DNA from: Thermothielavioides terrestris NRRL 8126
Taxonomy: Eukaryota > Ascomycota > Sordariomycetes > Sordariales > Chaetomiaceae
Length of the DNA: 64,000 bases
NCBI RefSeq assembly: GCF_000226115.1
Contig: NC_016462.1
Span: 1,426,001-1,490,000, forward strand
Direction of reading: 5' to 3'
Part shown: positions 35,499 to 47,553 of the stretch, one piece after another
How positions within the stretch are numbered: position 1 is the first letter of the stretch
Layout: every line of letters starts with the position of its first letter
Translations under genes and position numbers: made by a program
Notes under the pieces: generated by a model
Databases searched by the model: none
What the model was told of the DNA's origin: nothing
The model's input: the letters and a program-made list of their open reading frames with translations, nothing else

Positions 35499-36660
35499 AT
35501 GTTTCGATTCTTCAGACACTTAACCCGGCAGAAGACGGCGAATCCAAGATCAAAGATCCAAATGTTTCCCGCAATCCACACCTGGAGGCGCGGGGAGCCG
35601 GCCCGGCAGGAGTACTTCACCTTCAAGGATGGGCTCTGGCACCCGGTTGAGGTGCAGGGCTCAACCATCCCGCCCGGCTCTGAGACGCCCGCGTCGTTCC
35701 AGTTCTCCGTCTTGTCCTGGAACATCGACTTCATGCGCCCGCACGGCGATGCCCGCATGACGGGCGCGCTGCAGCATCTCCATTCACTCACCAGCAGACA
35801 CGCCCAGCCGAGCGTCATCATGCTGAACGAGATGACTGAGGGCGATCTGAAGCTGATCAAATCGGCCGACTGGGTGCGCGAGCACTACAACATCACCGAC
35901 GCGTCGCCCGGCCACTGGGAGTCCCCGGGTTACGGTTAGGCCTACGCGTCCCCAACCTCCCTCACGCAACAACCCGGGCAATCTTCAATTTTGCTGACCA
36001 GTCTCCCGCGCAGGCACCACGATGCTGGTCCCCCGCGCGCTTCCCATCAAGGACGTCTTCCGCATGCACTACGAGCGCACCGCGATGCAGCGCGACGCGC
36101 TGTGCGTCGACGTGCCGCTGCCGCGCGGGCGCACCCTGCGCCTGTGCACCACGCACCTCGAGTCGCTGAAGGCGCGGCCGCCGCTGCGCCCCGCCCAGCT
36201 GGCCGCCGCCGCGAGGCTGCTGCGCGAGGCGCACGCCGGCGTCCTCGGCGGCGACCTCAACGCCATCGAGCCGTTTGACCGCACGCTGCATGCCGAGAAC
36301 GGGCTGAGGGACGCATACCTGGACAGCGGCGGGGTGGAAGGCGCCGAGGAGGGGATGACCTGGGGTCAGATGGCGGGGAGGAGGGAGAGGGACCGGTTTG
36401 GGCTGAGCAGGATGGATAAGATCCTGTTTTGCGGCGGGGTGCGGCTGTTGGGGTTTGAGCGGTTTGGCATGGATGTGCTGATGGAGGGCACCGAGGAGGA
36501 GCGGCAGGAGCTGATGGACCAGTGGGCGATGGAGAAGCCTTGGGTGACGGACCACTTGGGCGTCAAGGCAGAATTTCACATCGAGTTGGCCGATAAAGAC
36601 GAGCCTGCAGAGGAAGATGGTGTCGGGCAGGAGCCTGGCCAGCCCGAGGCGGGCAGTTAG
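35499..36660 (+). CDS. endonuclease/exonuclease/phosphatase-fold enzyme, TDP2-like
   Basis: Two exons (35499-35934 and 36014-36660) join to 360 residues. The EEP-fold catalytic motifs appear in order: FSVLSWNIDFMRP (Asn), IMLNEMTEGDL (metal-binding Glu), LRLCTTHLESL (His), GVLGGDLNAIEPFDR (Asp and Asn), SRMDKILF and WVTDHLGVKAEF (final Asp-His pair). The SWNIDFMRP and GDLNAIEPFD wording resembles tyrosyl-DNA phosphodiesterase 2, which removes topoisomerase adducts from 5' DNA ends. The exact substrate here is not settled by sequence. The intron of 79 bases has a weak donor (GTTAGG) and is confirmed by the joined SPGYGTTMLV. The start could also be the in-frame ATG at 35562 (MFPAIHTW), where similarity to other fungal proteins seems to begin. 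The C-terminal 20 residues are acidic and unstructured. Confidence 0.85.
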
Positions 36661-37144
36661 GTAGTGACAGGGAGTGAGCGGCGTGTTCGTGTAGGTAGAC
36701 CTGCGTCCTTGGGGGTTTGAGAAGGAAAAGCAAGAGTGAGGAGTGAGGGCAAACAGGGGGCCCTTCACCGGTTCTACGATGGAATTTGGCAGCAGAAAGC
36801 GTGTCCGTTGCGCATTAGCACCAGCAGATCTCCCTTCACATCTAGGTTTAGCAACGCTGGCCGGTCCTTACCTAAATACCTTACAAGTAATGCCATCCAT
36901 GGATGTTCAGGTACCTCAGGTATGGAATACGTTCAACATGAGTGGCCCGGAGGATGGGCGGCCCAAACTCATGGGGCGGCGCTGAAGGGCGGCGCTGAAA
37001 AATTGGTGGGGGTGTTGGTGTGCCGGCAGGGCTGGCGGGGCACCTCCAGGCACCCACAGGCAATTCGGAAAGCCCAGCCCATCCTCGCTAGCCTGCTGGG
37101 CAGGCGTCCAATGGCAGCCCGGGGGCCCTCGCTGGCACAGCGAG
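36661..37144. other. intergenic region before the CHY/RING gene
   Basis: Downstream region of the EEP gene and promoter of the next gene. No further gene is seen. Confidence 0.6.
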
Positions 37145-39604
37145 GTGGCCTGCTCTGCCCTGCTCGCCTCCTCCCATGTTCCGTCCGCCGCGTCCCAGAT
37201 AACAACCCAACGCGCGCCCATCGCGAACCGCAGCCGATGCTTTGCGATGGCCCATTTCGTCTCTGAGTTCGTAATTACGCCCGTGCTCCGACAGGCCCGC
37301 CGTTTCTCGGCGGGATTTGCCGCCAACGAAGACGAAGACGCCGCGAACAGACCACCCGCTGTCGGACGCCGGAGGACGAGGTCGACGGGGGCCGCCGGCC
37401 CTGCTGGGAGCGCAATCTTGGAACAGGACGAGCATACGAGGCTGCCAACCGAGCATGCGGCGGTGTTGGACTTTTCAGATACCGCCGAAGCGCCCGCGAC
37501 GGGCCCCGCCCAAGAGGCGTCTTCTCAGGTCGCAGGGTCGTTGCGAAGAAGTTCGGACGGCGTCCGCAGCGAAGCCGAGAACCTCAACATAGCTGGATCA
37601 CACTCCGACGCCCCTCCATCCGCGAATACAGTGACAGACGCTACCGGCACATCTCCGCGATGGCCGCCGTTCGACGCGGCCAGGAGCTCTCCGCTCCCCG
37701 AAGATGACGGCATGGGGGAACTCCGCCGGAAGATACAGGCCATTCAGTTGATGGATGTCCCGCAGACCAGCAAGGCCCGGATGATGCACCAGCTGTTGAC
37801 GGAGAAGTACACCAGGTCGCAGCAGTCCCCGCGGCGTGCCCAGGCTGCCGTAAGACCGGTATCGCCCGCAAGCTCGAGCACCCTCGACGCGCCCGAGCCG
37901 TCGGAACCGTTCGGACCCCTGCAGGCCTTCCGGAAGTGGAACCCGCTCGGAGACGGATCGGGGCCCGTAAATCTGCCGCTGACGGAAGAGGATCTCCGGC
38001 CGACGTATGCGCCGAACAGGCGGCCCTCTGACGATACCGAGTGGTATCTCGAGGAGGACCCCGAGGAAGAGCGGGAGAGGCGCCTGGGCTGCGAGCACTA
38101 CCGCCGCAATGTCAAGATGCAGTGCGCCTCGTGCGAGAGGTGGTACACTTGCCGGCTCTGTCACGATGCCGTCGAGGACCACGTCCTCCCGCGCCAGCAG
38201 ACCAAACACATGCTGTGCATGCTGTGCGGGTGCGCCCAGAAGGTGGCGGATACATGCACCAAATGCGGCCGGTCGGCGGCCTACTATTACTGCGGCATCT
38301 GCAAGCTCTGGAACGACGACCCGAACAAGCCCATCTACCACTGCCCCGACTGCGATCTGTGCCGGGTTGGCCAGGGGCTGGGAAAGGACTTCTTCCACTG
38401 CAAAGTAAGGTCCCCTCTTCTCCCCCCACCCACTCGTCAGAACACCCACAGGACATTCCGCTGATCTCGATCACCCCCCCAGAAATGCATGGCCTGCATC
38501 GCCATTTCCGGCACGGGCAAACACAAGTGCATCGAGCGGTCGACCGACTGCGACTGCCCGATCTGCAACGAGTACATGTTCAACTCGCCCAAGCCCGTCA
38601 TCTTCATGCAGTGCGGCCACAGCATCCACCGGCACTGCTTCGAGGAGCATATGAAGACGTCGTACAAGTGCCCGCTGTGCAACAAGAGCTGCATCAATAT
38701 GGAGTACCAGTTCCGCAACTTCGACATAGCCATCCTCAACCAGCCCATGCCGCCCGAGTACGCCGACGCGCGCGCCGTCATCTCGTGCAACGACTGCTCC
38801 GCCAAGAGCCAGACCGCCTTCCACTGGCTGGGCCTCAAGTGCGCCGTCTGCCGTTCCTACAACACCGTTCAGCTGCAGCTGCTGAACATGCCGGGTGACC
38901 AATCGTCCCAGCCCCAATCTCAGCCCCAACCGCAACCGCAACCGCTCCAACAGCACCCTGAACAACAACAACAGCAACTCCAACAGCAACAGCAGCCCAC
39001 CGCCCTCAACCCGGACCTCCCCCCAGACCAACCAGACCAACAACAACCACCCCGTCGCACCCATCGCGGCCCGGAGCTGGACCGCGAGGACATCACCGAC
39101 CCCGCCCCCGCCCCCGCCCTGCCCTCCACGTCCCCCTCCTCCTCCTACTCGCCCGCCTTCCTCTTCCGCCTGCTCTACCGCACCGCCGCGCCATCGTCCG
39201 CCGCCCCTGCCCCTTCACCCCGCACCCGAGGTGGGGAAGGGGATGGCGGTGACTGGGCTGCGGCTGCGCCGATTTCGCCTCGCGGTGGGGTCCGGGGTGG
39301 TGGTCGCGGCCGCGGCAGTGGTAGTGGTGGTTCTGTGTGCTCCGATGAGGAAGAAGCGGAAGCGCATTGGGAGGAGGAGGAGGATGGGGATGAGGATATG
39401 CTGGACTTGTTTGGAGGGAGGGATCGGACTTTCGAGTGGATGACGGGGTTCATGTCGTCGACGGAGAGCGCGGTGGGGGGTGATGATGATGAGGATGAGG
39501 AGGAGGAAGAGGAGGATGACGAAGCGGAGGGTAGTGAAGGGGAGGAAGGGGACGATGAGGATGAGGATGAGGAGGATGATATCTTGCTTCTGGGCCACCG
39601 GTAG
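37145..39604 (+). CDS. CHY zinc-finger / RING E3 ubiquitin ligase (RCHY1/Pirh2-like)
   Basis: Two exons (37145-38404 and 38483-39604) give 793 residues. A disordered N-terminal half of about 310 residues precedes a CHY zinc finger starting at CEHYRRNVKMQC, with many paired cysteines and histidines. A CTCHY segment (YHCPDCDLCRVGQG to FHCKKCMACI) follows, crossing the splice junction. Then comes a RING finger (CPICNEYMF, CGHSIHRHCF, CPLC) at about 444-490 and a zinc ribbon (CNDCSAKSQTAFHWLGLKCAVC). This is the full RCHY1/Pirh2 order, a family of E3 ligases that ubiquitinate regulators in the nucleus and cytosol. The C-terminus adds a Gln/Pro-rich tract (about 557-600) and a long Asp/Glu tail, neither found in the short animal proteins. 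The start is uncertain between 37145 and the in-frame ATG at 37247 (MAHFVSEF). Substrates are unknown. Confidence 0.92.
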
Positions 39605-40423
39605 TTGGTTGTTGAGTGGTGGTTTGCTCGGGTGGAAGAGGGAGTGCTGGGTTGGCTGGCCCCGGCAAGAGGTTGGTATGGAGGCGTTGGGAAAATAACA
39701 TGTGTGTTATTGCAATAGGCTTCATGGATCAGCGGGCGGTATCTGGGATAGGGAGCTTGGGAATCTGGACGGTCCGGTCTGGCTAGGTAGGCGTTTGGGT
39801 GGAGGAAAGAAAGGGCGGAAACTTGGATGGCTGCAAGATGGAACGGGTTTGTTATGGACGGGAAGCTGGCGGCATGGCATCTGATTTGGGGTTTCAGCGA
39901 ATCTGCATCATTATCATCATCATTATCATTGTCATCATCAACAACAGCGGCAGCAGCAGCAGCATGGGCTATATCAGCAGAGCACTTGGGCTTGTATTTA
40001 TCTGCGATCGAGCGAAATGGGTAGAATTGAAGTATCCGTCTCACCTCGACCGGCCTTCCCTTGGGCTACCTTCATGGAACCCAGCGTTTGTCCTCCGTTT
40101 GGCGGAAGACACTTCCTCACGCTTTGCTCCGGAGGCTGATACAAATCCTGCCTAAAAAGCGAGGGTCCGTGAATTGGACGGAACCGAGTCTTGTTTCTCT
40201 GCGTGGTGGTTGCGTACTCCACCCCATCGAAAAGGCTTCGGCGAAACAGTCAGCTGCTGATTGCGGATTGCAGTGGCGATTGGTCGATGGCCACCTCGAG
40301 ACGAGGAACCGTTTCCCTCCCGTGCGGACCGCGTTGGCGGACAGCCTCCGTTGAAGCAATGACCCCCCTCCTACTACCGCGGGGGAAGACACGGTGATCA
40401 ATCAGGATGCACCGGCCTGGCCG
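39605..40423. other. convergent intergenic region
   Basis: 3' regions of the CHY/RING gene and of mzt1. A CAT/ATC-rich simple stretch with a short GCA run lies at about 39905-39965. No gene is seen. Confidence 0.6.
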
Positions 40424-40805
40424 TCATCTCCGTCGCGCAGACGCCGCGGCAGCCTCGAGCTGTGCTTCCTGGCCTTGCTTGCGGAGCTCTTTGATGACGT
40501 TCTTGCTGGAGTTGTCAGTGCTGCCCCGGAATCGTGGAATGTGTGCGACAAGCTACGAGCAACATACCGCCAGCGCCTCCGGGTTCACCCCGTTCTCGAT
40601 CATGGAGATGCAGATGGACAGCGTGCGGCGGTCGAGATGGCAGTTCTGTGTGGCTGGTCAGTGGGCTGGAACGAGGGGCGAGGGCGAGGCCTGTGAGGAT
40701 TATGAAATGCTGGTTGTCACTGACCAGGATGGTCGCAATCTCGTGCAGGATATCAACGGCCTGCTGGGCAGCAGCCTGTTTTTCGGCCCGCTCGTTGGGC
40801 GGCAT
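40424..40805 (-). CDS. mzt1: mitotic-spindle organizing protein 1 (MOZART1)
   Basis: Three small exons on the minus strand (40725-40805, 40568-40645, 40424-40501), each a whole number of codons, give 78 residues. Joined, they read [20 protein letters not shown], then [33 protein letters not shown] and [10 protein letters not shown]. This is the complete MOZART1 fold, whose helices bind the N-terminal region of gamma-tubulin complex proteins and help recruit the gamma-tubulin ring complex to spindle poles. Fission yeast Mzt1 is essential for this. The length fits the family (about 64-90). The first exon could be read four codons further upstream from a GTG, but the ATG at 40805 matches the family start. 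Both introns are short, 79 and 66 bases. spc25 lies 436 bases upstream on the same strand. Confidence 0.95.
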
Positions 40806-41241
40806 CTTGGAGCGCACGGGATGCCTCTGTGATGCCTGGGCGGGAGGGTATAAAGATGCGAAGTTGAAGCTGCCCCGCTGCGAGTGTTTGTTGATGAGTG
40901 TTTGGTTGAGTGGTGTTTAATTGGCGGGGTTTCACACAGCCGGCGAACTACGCGTCTGGGCGCGACTGGGCGTGGGCACAGAACATCTCAACTGAGTGCC
41001 AGACAGAGCACCGGCAGAGCAGATAATGACCGTGTATCCCTGGGTGCTTAATTCAGTCACCGTGTCCCAAATCAAGCTCATCGGAACATTTTGGCCGCAA
41101 GAACCACCCGTGAGAACGTGCTGACATGTTGCGCCTAACTACCTGCCTCCCAACACCAATGCCCAGACCCAAGCCTCCATGACATCCTGGTATCATAACA
41201 CTTTCGTATCGTATACAAACGACGCCTTTCGTAAAACACCA
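40806..41241. other. mzt1 promoter and spc25 3' region
   Basis: 436 bases between two co-oriented minus-strand genes. No further gene is seen. Confidence 0.6.
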
Positions 41242-42109
41242 TCAAGACCGCATCGCCTCAACAAACAACTCCCTCATGCCCTTCAGCAGGGTCACCAGTT
41301 CCCTCGTCTCGTTGACCCTCTCGAGCACCTTCTCCACCTTGTCCCTCTCCAGCTTCGGCCGGCAGTGCCGCACGTCGTAGTCCCTGCTGCCCGTGCACAG
41401 CTCGAACCAGGCCTCGCGCTCCCAGTTCTTCTCGTCCAGGTGCGTGTAGACGAACTTGAGCCGGTCCTCGGCGCCGGCGCCCTCGATGCGCAGGCACAGG
41501 TTGGTCACCCAGAAGTCCAGCTCGGGCACGTTGTAGCGCGCCTGCGCCTCAAGCTGCGCCTGGTGCGCGCGCTGCGCCGCCAGCCGCGCGTCGATGTCCC
41601 TCTGCGTCGCCGCGATCTGCTCCTTGAGCACGTCCCGCGCCGCCGCCTGCCGGTCGCGCTGCGCCGTGAGCTCCGCGATCGCCGCCTGCATCTCCCGCGT
41701 CTCGGCCGCCTCCTTGGCTATCGTCTGCTGGTATGTGTTGGTCTTGAGCTGCAGGATCTCGATGTCCTTTTTCTTCATGCGTTGATCCTCTGCGGGGCCC
41801 GGTGTGGGGAGCAGTTAGAGAACGTAGCTGAGAGGGGGAGTATACGAAGGGAGAGAGTGGGTGGCTTTCCGTACCTTGCAGCTCGGCCACGTTCATGTGG
41901 AATTGGTTCCTTTCCTCCAGCACGCGCTTGCGCCCCTGCTCGATGAAGGCGTCGAACTTGGCCGTAAACTTGGCCATGCGGTCGCGCAGCTCGTCGAAGC
42001 CGAAGTTGATGCTGGGGAGCGTGTCGGCGAGCGACGGGCCGCCTATGGGTGGGCGACTGGTCGACATCGACAGCGAAGGCTCGAATGCTGAGGCCATCGC
42101 GGGTGGCAT
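41242..42109 (-). CDS. spc25: kinetochore protein Spc25 (Ndc80 complex)
   Basis: Two exons (41875-42109 and 41242-41789) join through ELQ-EDQRMKKKD to give 260 residues. The N-terminal half has a predicted coiled coil rich in Glu, Ala, Gln and Arg (about residues 40-165), which would pair with Spc24. The C-terminal globular domain is recognisable from the family pattern PELDFWVTNLCLRIEG, DRLKFVYTHLDEKNWEREAWF and YDVRHCRPKLERDKVEKVLE. Spc25 and Spc24 form the centromere-facing end of the Ndc80 complex and link microtubules to the inner kinetochore. An alternative start at 42097 (MASAFEPS) would shorten the protein by four residues. The intron is 85 bases. The gene shares a 617-base divergent promoter with rrn6. 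Confidence 0.95.
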
Positions 42110-42726
42110 CTGGTTTCGTCAAAAAATGACTCTCTTTTCTGTTTGATTTCCGGTGTTACGCTCCCTTCGAGCTCGGCAGGGTAACTGGAGTATCGGAGTG
42201 TTGGTCTGCGATCGTGAATTGCAAGTGCAGGACGGATTCCATCGGTGTTCCAAACCTTGTTTATCTGCTTGCCATCTTCAGCAGGTTTCCAGGGCGCTTC
42301 GGCCCAGACCCGGATGTCAGGACCCGCTCACTGGGCTGTCATTGGTGCATCCGAGGGCCTGCCCCACTAAAAAGTTGCCTTAGTTATCCTCTAACCACTG
42401 GGAAGCTCTTAGTTCATCCGTAGATGCAACTTCCAACTCGAAGACAACTCGGATTACTTTTACTTTGGAATTCCCCACCCCCAGAAGTTCTCACTTGCAC
42501 TGCGCTGTATTCTGAGCTTTATTCCTTGATCTTGCAGACCTTATCACGGTCAGGGATACACCGCTTTCAATGCTGCGAGCGCCATTGGTGCCAAAGAATT
42601 TCATCGCCTGCTGCAACATCGCGTCCGCTTGAGAAGGGCTGAAAGAACTGCTCCCCACGTCTCTCAAACTCGATATAATGATCCCGAGGTCATTATTCAT
42701 TGGTTCTTCTGTCACGATAAGTCCAA
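42110..42726. promoter_or_regulatory. divergent promoter of spc25 and rrn6
   Basis: 617 bases between the start codons of two genes pointing away from each other. It must hold both promoters. I see no unambiguous binding site. Confidence 0.6.
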
Positions 42727-45700
42727 ATGGATGACCAGAAGCATGCCGTCCAGGCGCCCGGCCGGCTCAAGACTCGCCGGGTGGCCGCGGACGGCATTGT
42801 TGGACGCTTGACCTATACCCCAGCCCTGGGCGATGAAGTTATCGGGCAGATGCGGAGGAACCGGGTCAAGGATGATGGTAAGATTTGCTTGCTGCCAAGC
42901 TGGGCATGGATCTGGATGTCGCATGTGTTCCTAGCGTTGACCGTTCTCCAGCGCCCCGGTTCAAGCAAGTAATGCCCTTCACACGATGGTGTCCGCCCGC
43001 CAAAGGCGCCACCTCCCAGTCCAGCGAGCTGCGTCCTTCCCAGGCAGCGAGGTCCCAAAAGAATTTTCTCCTGGAGTACCTCCCGGAGGCTTCCATCCCT
43101 GATCACGAAACCGAGAGTCTACTCCTGGAGGAACTCGCCGCGTCACATGCCAACCTCAGATCAGAACCCTCCAGCCCGGCACCGCTGTTCTCCGTTGGGG
43201 AGGCAGCCGACATGAGAGAGAGCGACACGGCCAAGGCCCACCCTGTGTTAGCCCTTGCTTCCGGCATCTCGGGCAATGTCCTGCGGCTGATAGGTCTTGC
43301 CCGCGAGGAATGCGTGTGGGCCGAGGCTGACATCCGCGTCCGCCTCCATGTCGCGAACCCTCAGCTCGAGGGCGAGTGGTGCCAAGACGCAGTACCTATC
43401 TCACTTGTCAGGTTTGCGGTCGACTCCCAAAGGTACGACCCGATCCGATGGCTCCTGGTACAGAATGGTGTCTCGACCACCGTTTATGAGCCTGAGCTGC
43501 GGAGTATACCCATGCCTTCGGTGGGGACCTCAGCCCGGCTCTCAGGGCGGTCTGTCGCCAGCCAAATCTTCGCCAACCCCTTGGCCTCGATACCCTGCCA
43601 CCGCACGGGAGGGAGCTTGCAAACGGACGTTGCCTTCGCCCGATGTCGCGAAACAAATATGCCTCAACTGGCCATCATTGACCAGGCCGGTTATTGGAGT
43701 CTCTGGGATATTACAGGTCGGCGGAATACACGACCAAAGAACTTGACGCCGGTCATGAGGATGTGCGGGAACGCGGTTTCGGGATTCATTCCAAAGTTAC
43801 CTTCCATCTCGACGGCCGACCCTCTCCTACACACAATCTTATGGTTGTCACTGGAGCAAAAGGCTTCGAAACTACCCAGCCGCTCAGTGAGCCGTACGAC
43901 GTACCCTTCCAAGCGCACTCGCGAATCCGTTGAGCCTGAACAGCAACCATCACGCGGCGCACTGCTCCTGTGCAACCCATTAGCCCTGCATCTGTTTGAT
44001 CTTGCTGGCCGGAAGCTGCACTCGGTTTCTCATCTGGTGCTTTCGAGGGATAGCCATCGGATCTTAGGTGCCTCGCCCTCGCGGCTGGACCCTGCTCATG
44101 CGTTCATCTTGACCGACACAAACGTATTATGGGTAGCTGTCAACGAGAGCGAAGACGAAACGCTAACCCTTGACATTCTCGCCTCGTGTCCACACCAGAA
44201 GGACGCAAACGATCCCACGCTCCGGCTGGATGTCTCGCCGGCCGCATACATCAACGATCTCTTGGCTTGCTTCGTCTGCGTGCGGTCCACCAGGGACACC
44301 GAGATGGCAGTGTTCTGGTTCTTCAAACCGGCCCCAGGTACACCTGCCAGGTATCATCGCGACTTCGTCTCGCTGAAAGACGTACCCAATTTCATCGGAT
44401 TGAGCTTCATCCCCGCCGGCCGCCGCGTTGGAAAAGAGCCGACCTCAGCCGCGGGTCGCACAATGAGGAAGGCTCAGCTGAGGTTCTTTCAACTGCTAAC
44501 GCTTGGCCAGGACTTGGATGTCCACTGCGCGTTGTGTGCCTGGTCTGACGGGCCCAATGCATCTGTTCCTCCTCCTGACGCGAGCGAGCCGCTCGAGGAG
44601 AGCAGCAATCGCCGGCTCAAGCTGCTGCAAAATCTGACCGACGCGTTTGCGGTGCCGGACGAGTTCGATGAGCGTGCGGTCTTTCGAAGAAAGGAGCTTG
44701 CGTCGACGTCTCTGGAGAGTTTGGGTGGCGGGATCCAGCAGCGTATTGATTTTGGATTGGTTGCCCAGCGCCTGTCTGGCTCAGCAGAGCCGGGCGCAGG
44801 AGATGAGGCCGGTCGGATGTCTCCTGTAGACCACGTTGACTTCGACTTCATCGCCAAAGCGGTTGAACGGGAGAAGGAAGACGGCTACATGCCGAGGCAT
44901 TCATTGTGCGTCTTGCCTCTTGGAAGCTTATGACTGAAGTGGCTAACTGTTCTATTAGGCTCGATTTGGCAGCGCCTTACCGGACAGAGCACCACCTTCT
45001 TCGACTGGCCCGCGAATGGGATGCCCAGCAGGAGATGCTGCATCGCCGCGCTAGCGATTGGCTTTTCGTGCCTGAAGCCCGCCGTCCTCTTGCTGACTTC
45101 GGCCCTGACGACCTGGTCGAGCGCCTGAGAGATATTTTTCCGAATCCTCAGTCGGCCCGCGACACGCGTTCACTTGAGAAACGGGAACAAGTACTGCAGA
45201 TCATGGCTGCGGAGATGTTCCTCAGCAACGTTGGTGTGTCCGCGGTGCCACAGGCTTGGGCCTCCATGAATGAACCTCCCTCGAGCTCCCTCCCGTTCCC
45301 CAGCTCGCCGACGCTCATGCCATCATCCCAGCTGTCGCTACCCCGCTCCAGCAAAGACAAGGGGAAAAGAAAAATTAAGGAAGAAGATCCGGCGGAGCCG
45401 GAGGAGCGAGGAGACGCAGTGGCCCTCCGCCTTCGAAAGTACGCCACGCTCAACCCGTCTCCAACCATTCACGGCGAACCTGCCCTTGCCCTCTCCCGCT
45501 GGGACCTGGGCGCCGATCCAGACGACATCACCTGGAAGCCCGGCCAGGACCTCGAAGCCGAAGACGCCCTCAACCGACGACGGCGAAAGCTCGAGGCGCG
45601 ACGAAGAAAAGCCGAGCGGCTGTCGCAGCGCATCCTGGGAGAGGACTCGCTGCTCATGGAGCAGTCGTCCCAGTCGCTGGGCGGCTTGTCTTCGCAACCG

Positions 45701-46057
45701 CTTCCGACGATCCTGCCGACGAGCAGCAGCCAGCGGCAGAGCCAGAGCCAGAGCCAGCCGCAGCAGGCGGGATCGCCGTGGGCCTTCTCGTCGCAGCAGG
45801 CGATGGGCGTCGGAACGCCGGGGGTGCGGCCTGGCTCGCCGTTGCGGCGCGAGTATCGGAGGGATTCGGGGATGGGGGTGTTTTCGTCTCAATTGTCTCA
45901 GCAGCAGCAGCAGCAGTCTCAGGGCACGCCGTCACAGCCCGTGTCGCAGGTGTTGCCGGGCTTGTTCGGTGGGCGGCCGTCGTTCTCGCCGTTTAAGAGG
46001 AGCCCGCTGAAGAAGGGAAAGAGGAAGAGCGAGTTGAGGATGAGCGGGTTTCGGTGA
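42727..46057 (+). CDS. rrn6: RNA polymerase I-specific initiation factor Rrn6-like
   Basis: Three exons (42727-42877, 42952-44905, 44959-46057) give 1067 residues. The N-terminus (GRLTYTPALGDEVIGQMR) and the central region fit the Rrn6 family, the beta-propeller subunit of the yeast core factor (Rrn6-Rrn7-Rrn11) that places RNA polymerase I on rDNA promoters. Supporting stretches are QLAIIDQAGYWSLWDITGR, typical of a propeller blade, and DFDFIAKAVEREKEDGYMPR with LLDLAAPYRTEHH across the second splice. The C-terminal 250 residues are Gln/Ser-rich and end in a basic tail (KRSPLKKGKRKSELRMSGFR), as in other fungal Rrn6 proteins. Introns are 74 and 53 bases. The first exon supplies only 50 residues and its joining restores the main frame. 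No TBP or DNA contact can be read from sequence alone. Confidence 0.92.
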
Positions 46058-46520
46058 GGTTCTGGTGAGAGGGGATTCATGTTGCGTGGACTATTTAAGC
46101 CGGCCGAGATATGGGCCGTCGTATGCAGCATATCGTTGGGATGTATCAAGAAGACATGCAATTGGGCAACATGCCTGTCGGTTGACATCTAGTTTGCATT
46201 TAATGTAACCATTCGAAGTTGAGAATCGGGCAGTAGAGGCGCATATTGATGTGAGGCTCGCTTTGTCTCTGGCTCTGTCGGTTCCCCCATACCAGTAATT
46301 GTTAGTGCTCTAAGTCACTCAGGGCAGCAAAACACCGCGACTATCCGCTTGTAAATCGCAAGTTGCATCTCAACCAGACACCCAACGGATTGCTCACAAA
46401 TCTCACCCATCAAAACCCCGAGAAACGGCACGACCGGCCCATTTCAGGCAGACGCAAAGCCAATAACATAAACCGAGGTGGCAAAAAGAAGGACAAATAG
46501 AGGGAGAGAGAGACGGGAAA
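46058..46520. other. intergenic region before the PITH gene
   Basis: rrn6 3' region and PITH-gene promoter. No further gene is seen. Confidence 0.6.
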
Positions 46521-47508
46521 ATGTCACATCACTGCCACGACGAACATACTCACGCCCACGGCGGCGGCGACGACCCGCACGACCACTCGGACGACATCAC
46601 GCCGGCCCTGCAGCACTCGCTGTACCAGCACATCTGCTTCGACGAGATCACGACCATGAACGAGGCGCGGTACGGCTCCGGCAGGGAGGTCGTCCGCAAG
46701 ACGTGGCAGGAGCGCATGAGCCCTGAGCCGGAGGTGGCGAGTGATGTTGATGAGCAGTTGTTGATTAATATTCCGTATGTCTTTTCTCTTTTTTTTCTTT
46801 TTTCTTTCTTTCTTTTTTTTTCTTCAGATTTTTTTTATTTTTATTTTGTTTGCCGGTTTATGGTCACTTGGTTCGGGTTGAATGGTTGGGATGGACTGGA
46901 TTGGGGGGGTTACAGATGGCTCTGTGGGAGAGAGAGGGTTGGTTGGGTGAGCAGGCAGCTGATACACGACGGGGGCAAAAACAGGTTCACGGGGCAGGTG
47001 AAGCTGCACTCGATCCTGCTGCGCACGTCCGACTCGGACTCGGCGCCCAAGACGCTCAAGGTCATCATCAACCGCGAGGATGTCGACTTCGGCGTCGCCG
47101 AGGAGACGGACGGCACGCAGACGTTCGAGCTGAGCCGCACGGCCGAGGTGCAGGAGCTACCCGTGGTAAGTACTCCCTCGGCTCTTGCTCACTCAGGGAA
47201 GGGGGAAGTAGACAGACGGTGGTGTGCGTGTGTGTGCTGACGGGATGGCAACGCAAAACACAAAGCGCCGGGCGCGTTTCAACGCCGTTCGCCGGCTGAC
47301 CCTGTTCTTCCCGGACAACTTCGGCGACGGCGAGGAGGACGTCACGCGGATTTCCTACATCGGCTTCAAGGGCGAGTGGATGCAGCTGGGGCGGGCGCCG
47401 GCGAACATCCTCTACGAGGCGGCGGCCAACCCGGCGGATCACAAGCTCAAGGGGACCAGCGTCAACCAGATGGGCAGCGGGATTGGAGGGCGGGGGCCGG
47501 GGATTTAG
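46521..47508 (+). CDS. PITH domain-containing protein (PITHD1-like)
   Basis: Three exons (46521-46774, 46985-47165, 47266-47508) give 225 residues. A His/Asp-rich N-terminus (MSHHCHDEHTHAHGGGDDPH) leads into a PITH domain, formerly DUF1000, from about residue 28. It shows SLYQHICFDEITTMNEA, then FTGQVKLHSILLRT across the first splice, INREDVDFG and LTLFFPDNFGDGEEDVTRIS, and ends IGFKGEWMQLGRAPANILYE. In thioredoxin-like proteins this domain binds the 26S proteasome. The free-standing form is PITHD1, whose role is less clear. There is no thioredoxin domain here. The first intron (210 bases) is long for this window and T-rich. The second uses an AAG acceptor. The His-rich start could bind metal. 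The stop is only 45 bases from the stop of the convergent CCDC25 gene, so their 3' ends probably overlap. Confidence 0.95.
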
Positions 47509-47553
47509 CCGATGATGAGGCTTCGCAGGCAGCAGATCAAGAACGGCATGGAA

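Noticed and set aside
39175..40044. 289-codon minus-strand frame with long Ser runs
   Set aside because: The Ser runs are the complement of the acidic GAT/GAG tail of the CHY/RING gene.
40806..40817. Four-codon N-terminal extension of mzt1 from a GTG
   Set aside because: The ATG at 40805 matches the family start and a GTG start is not expected here.
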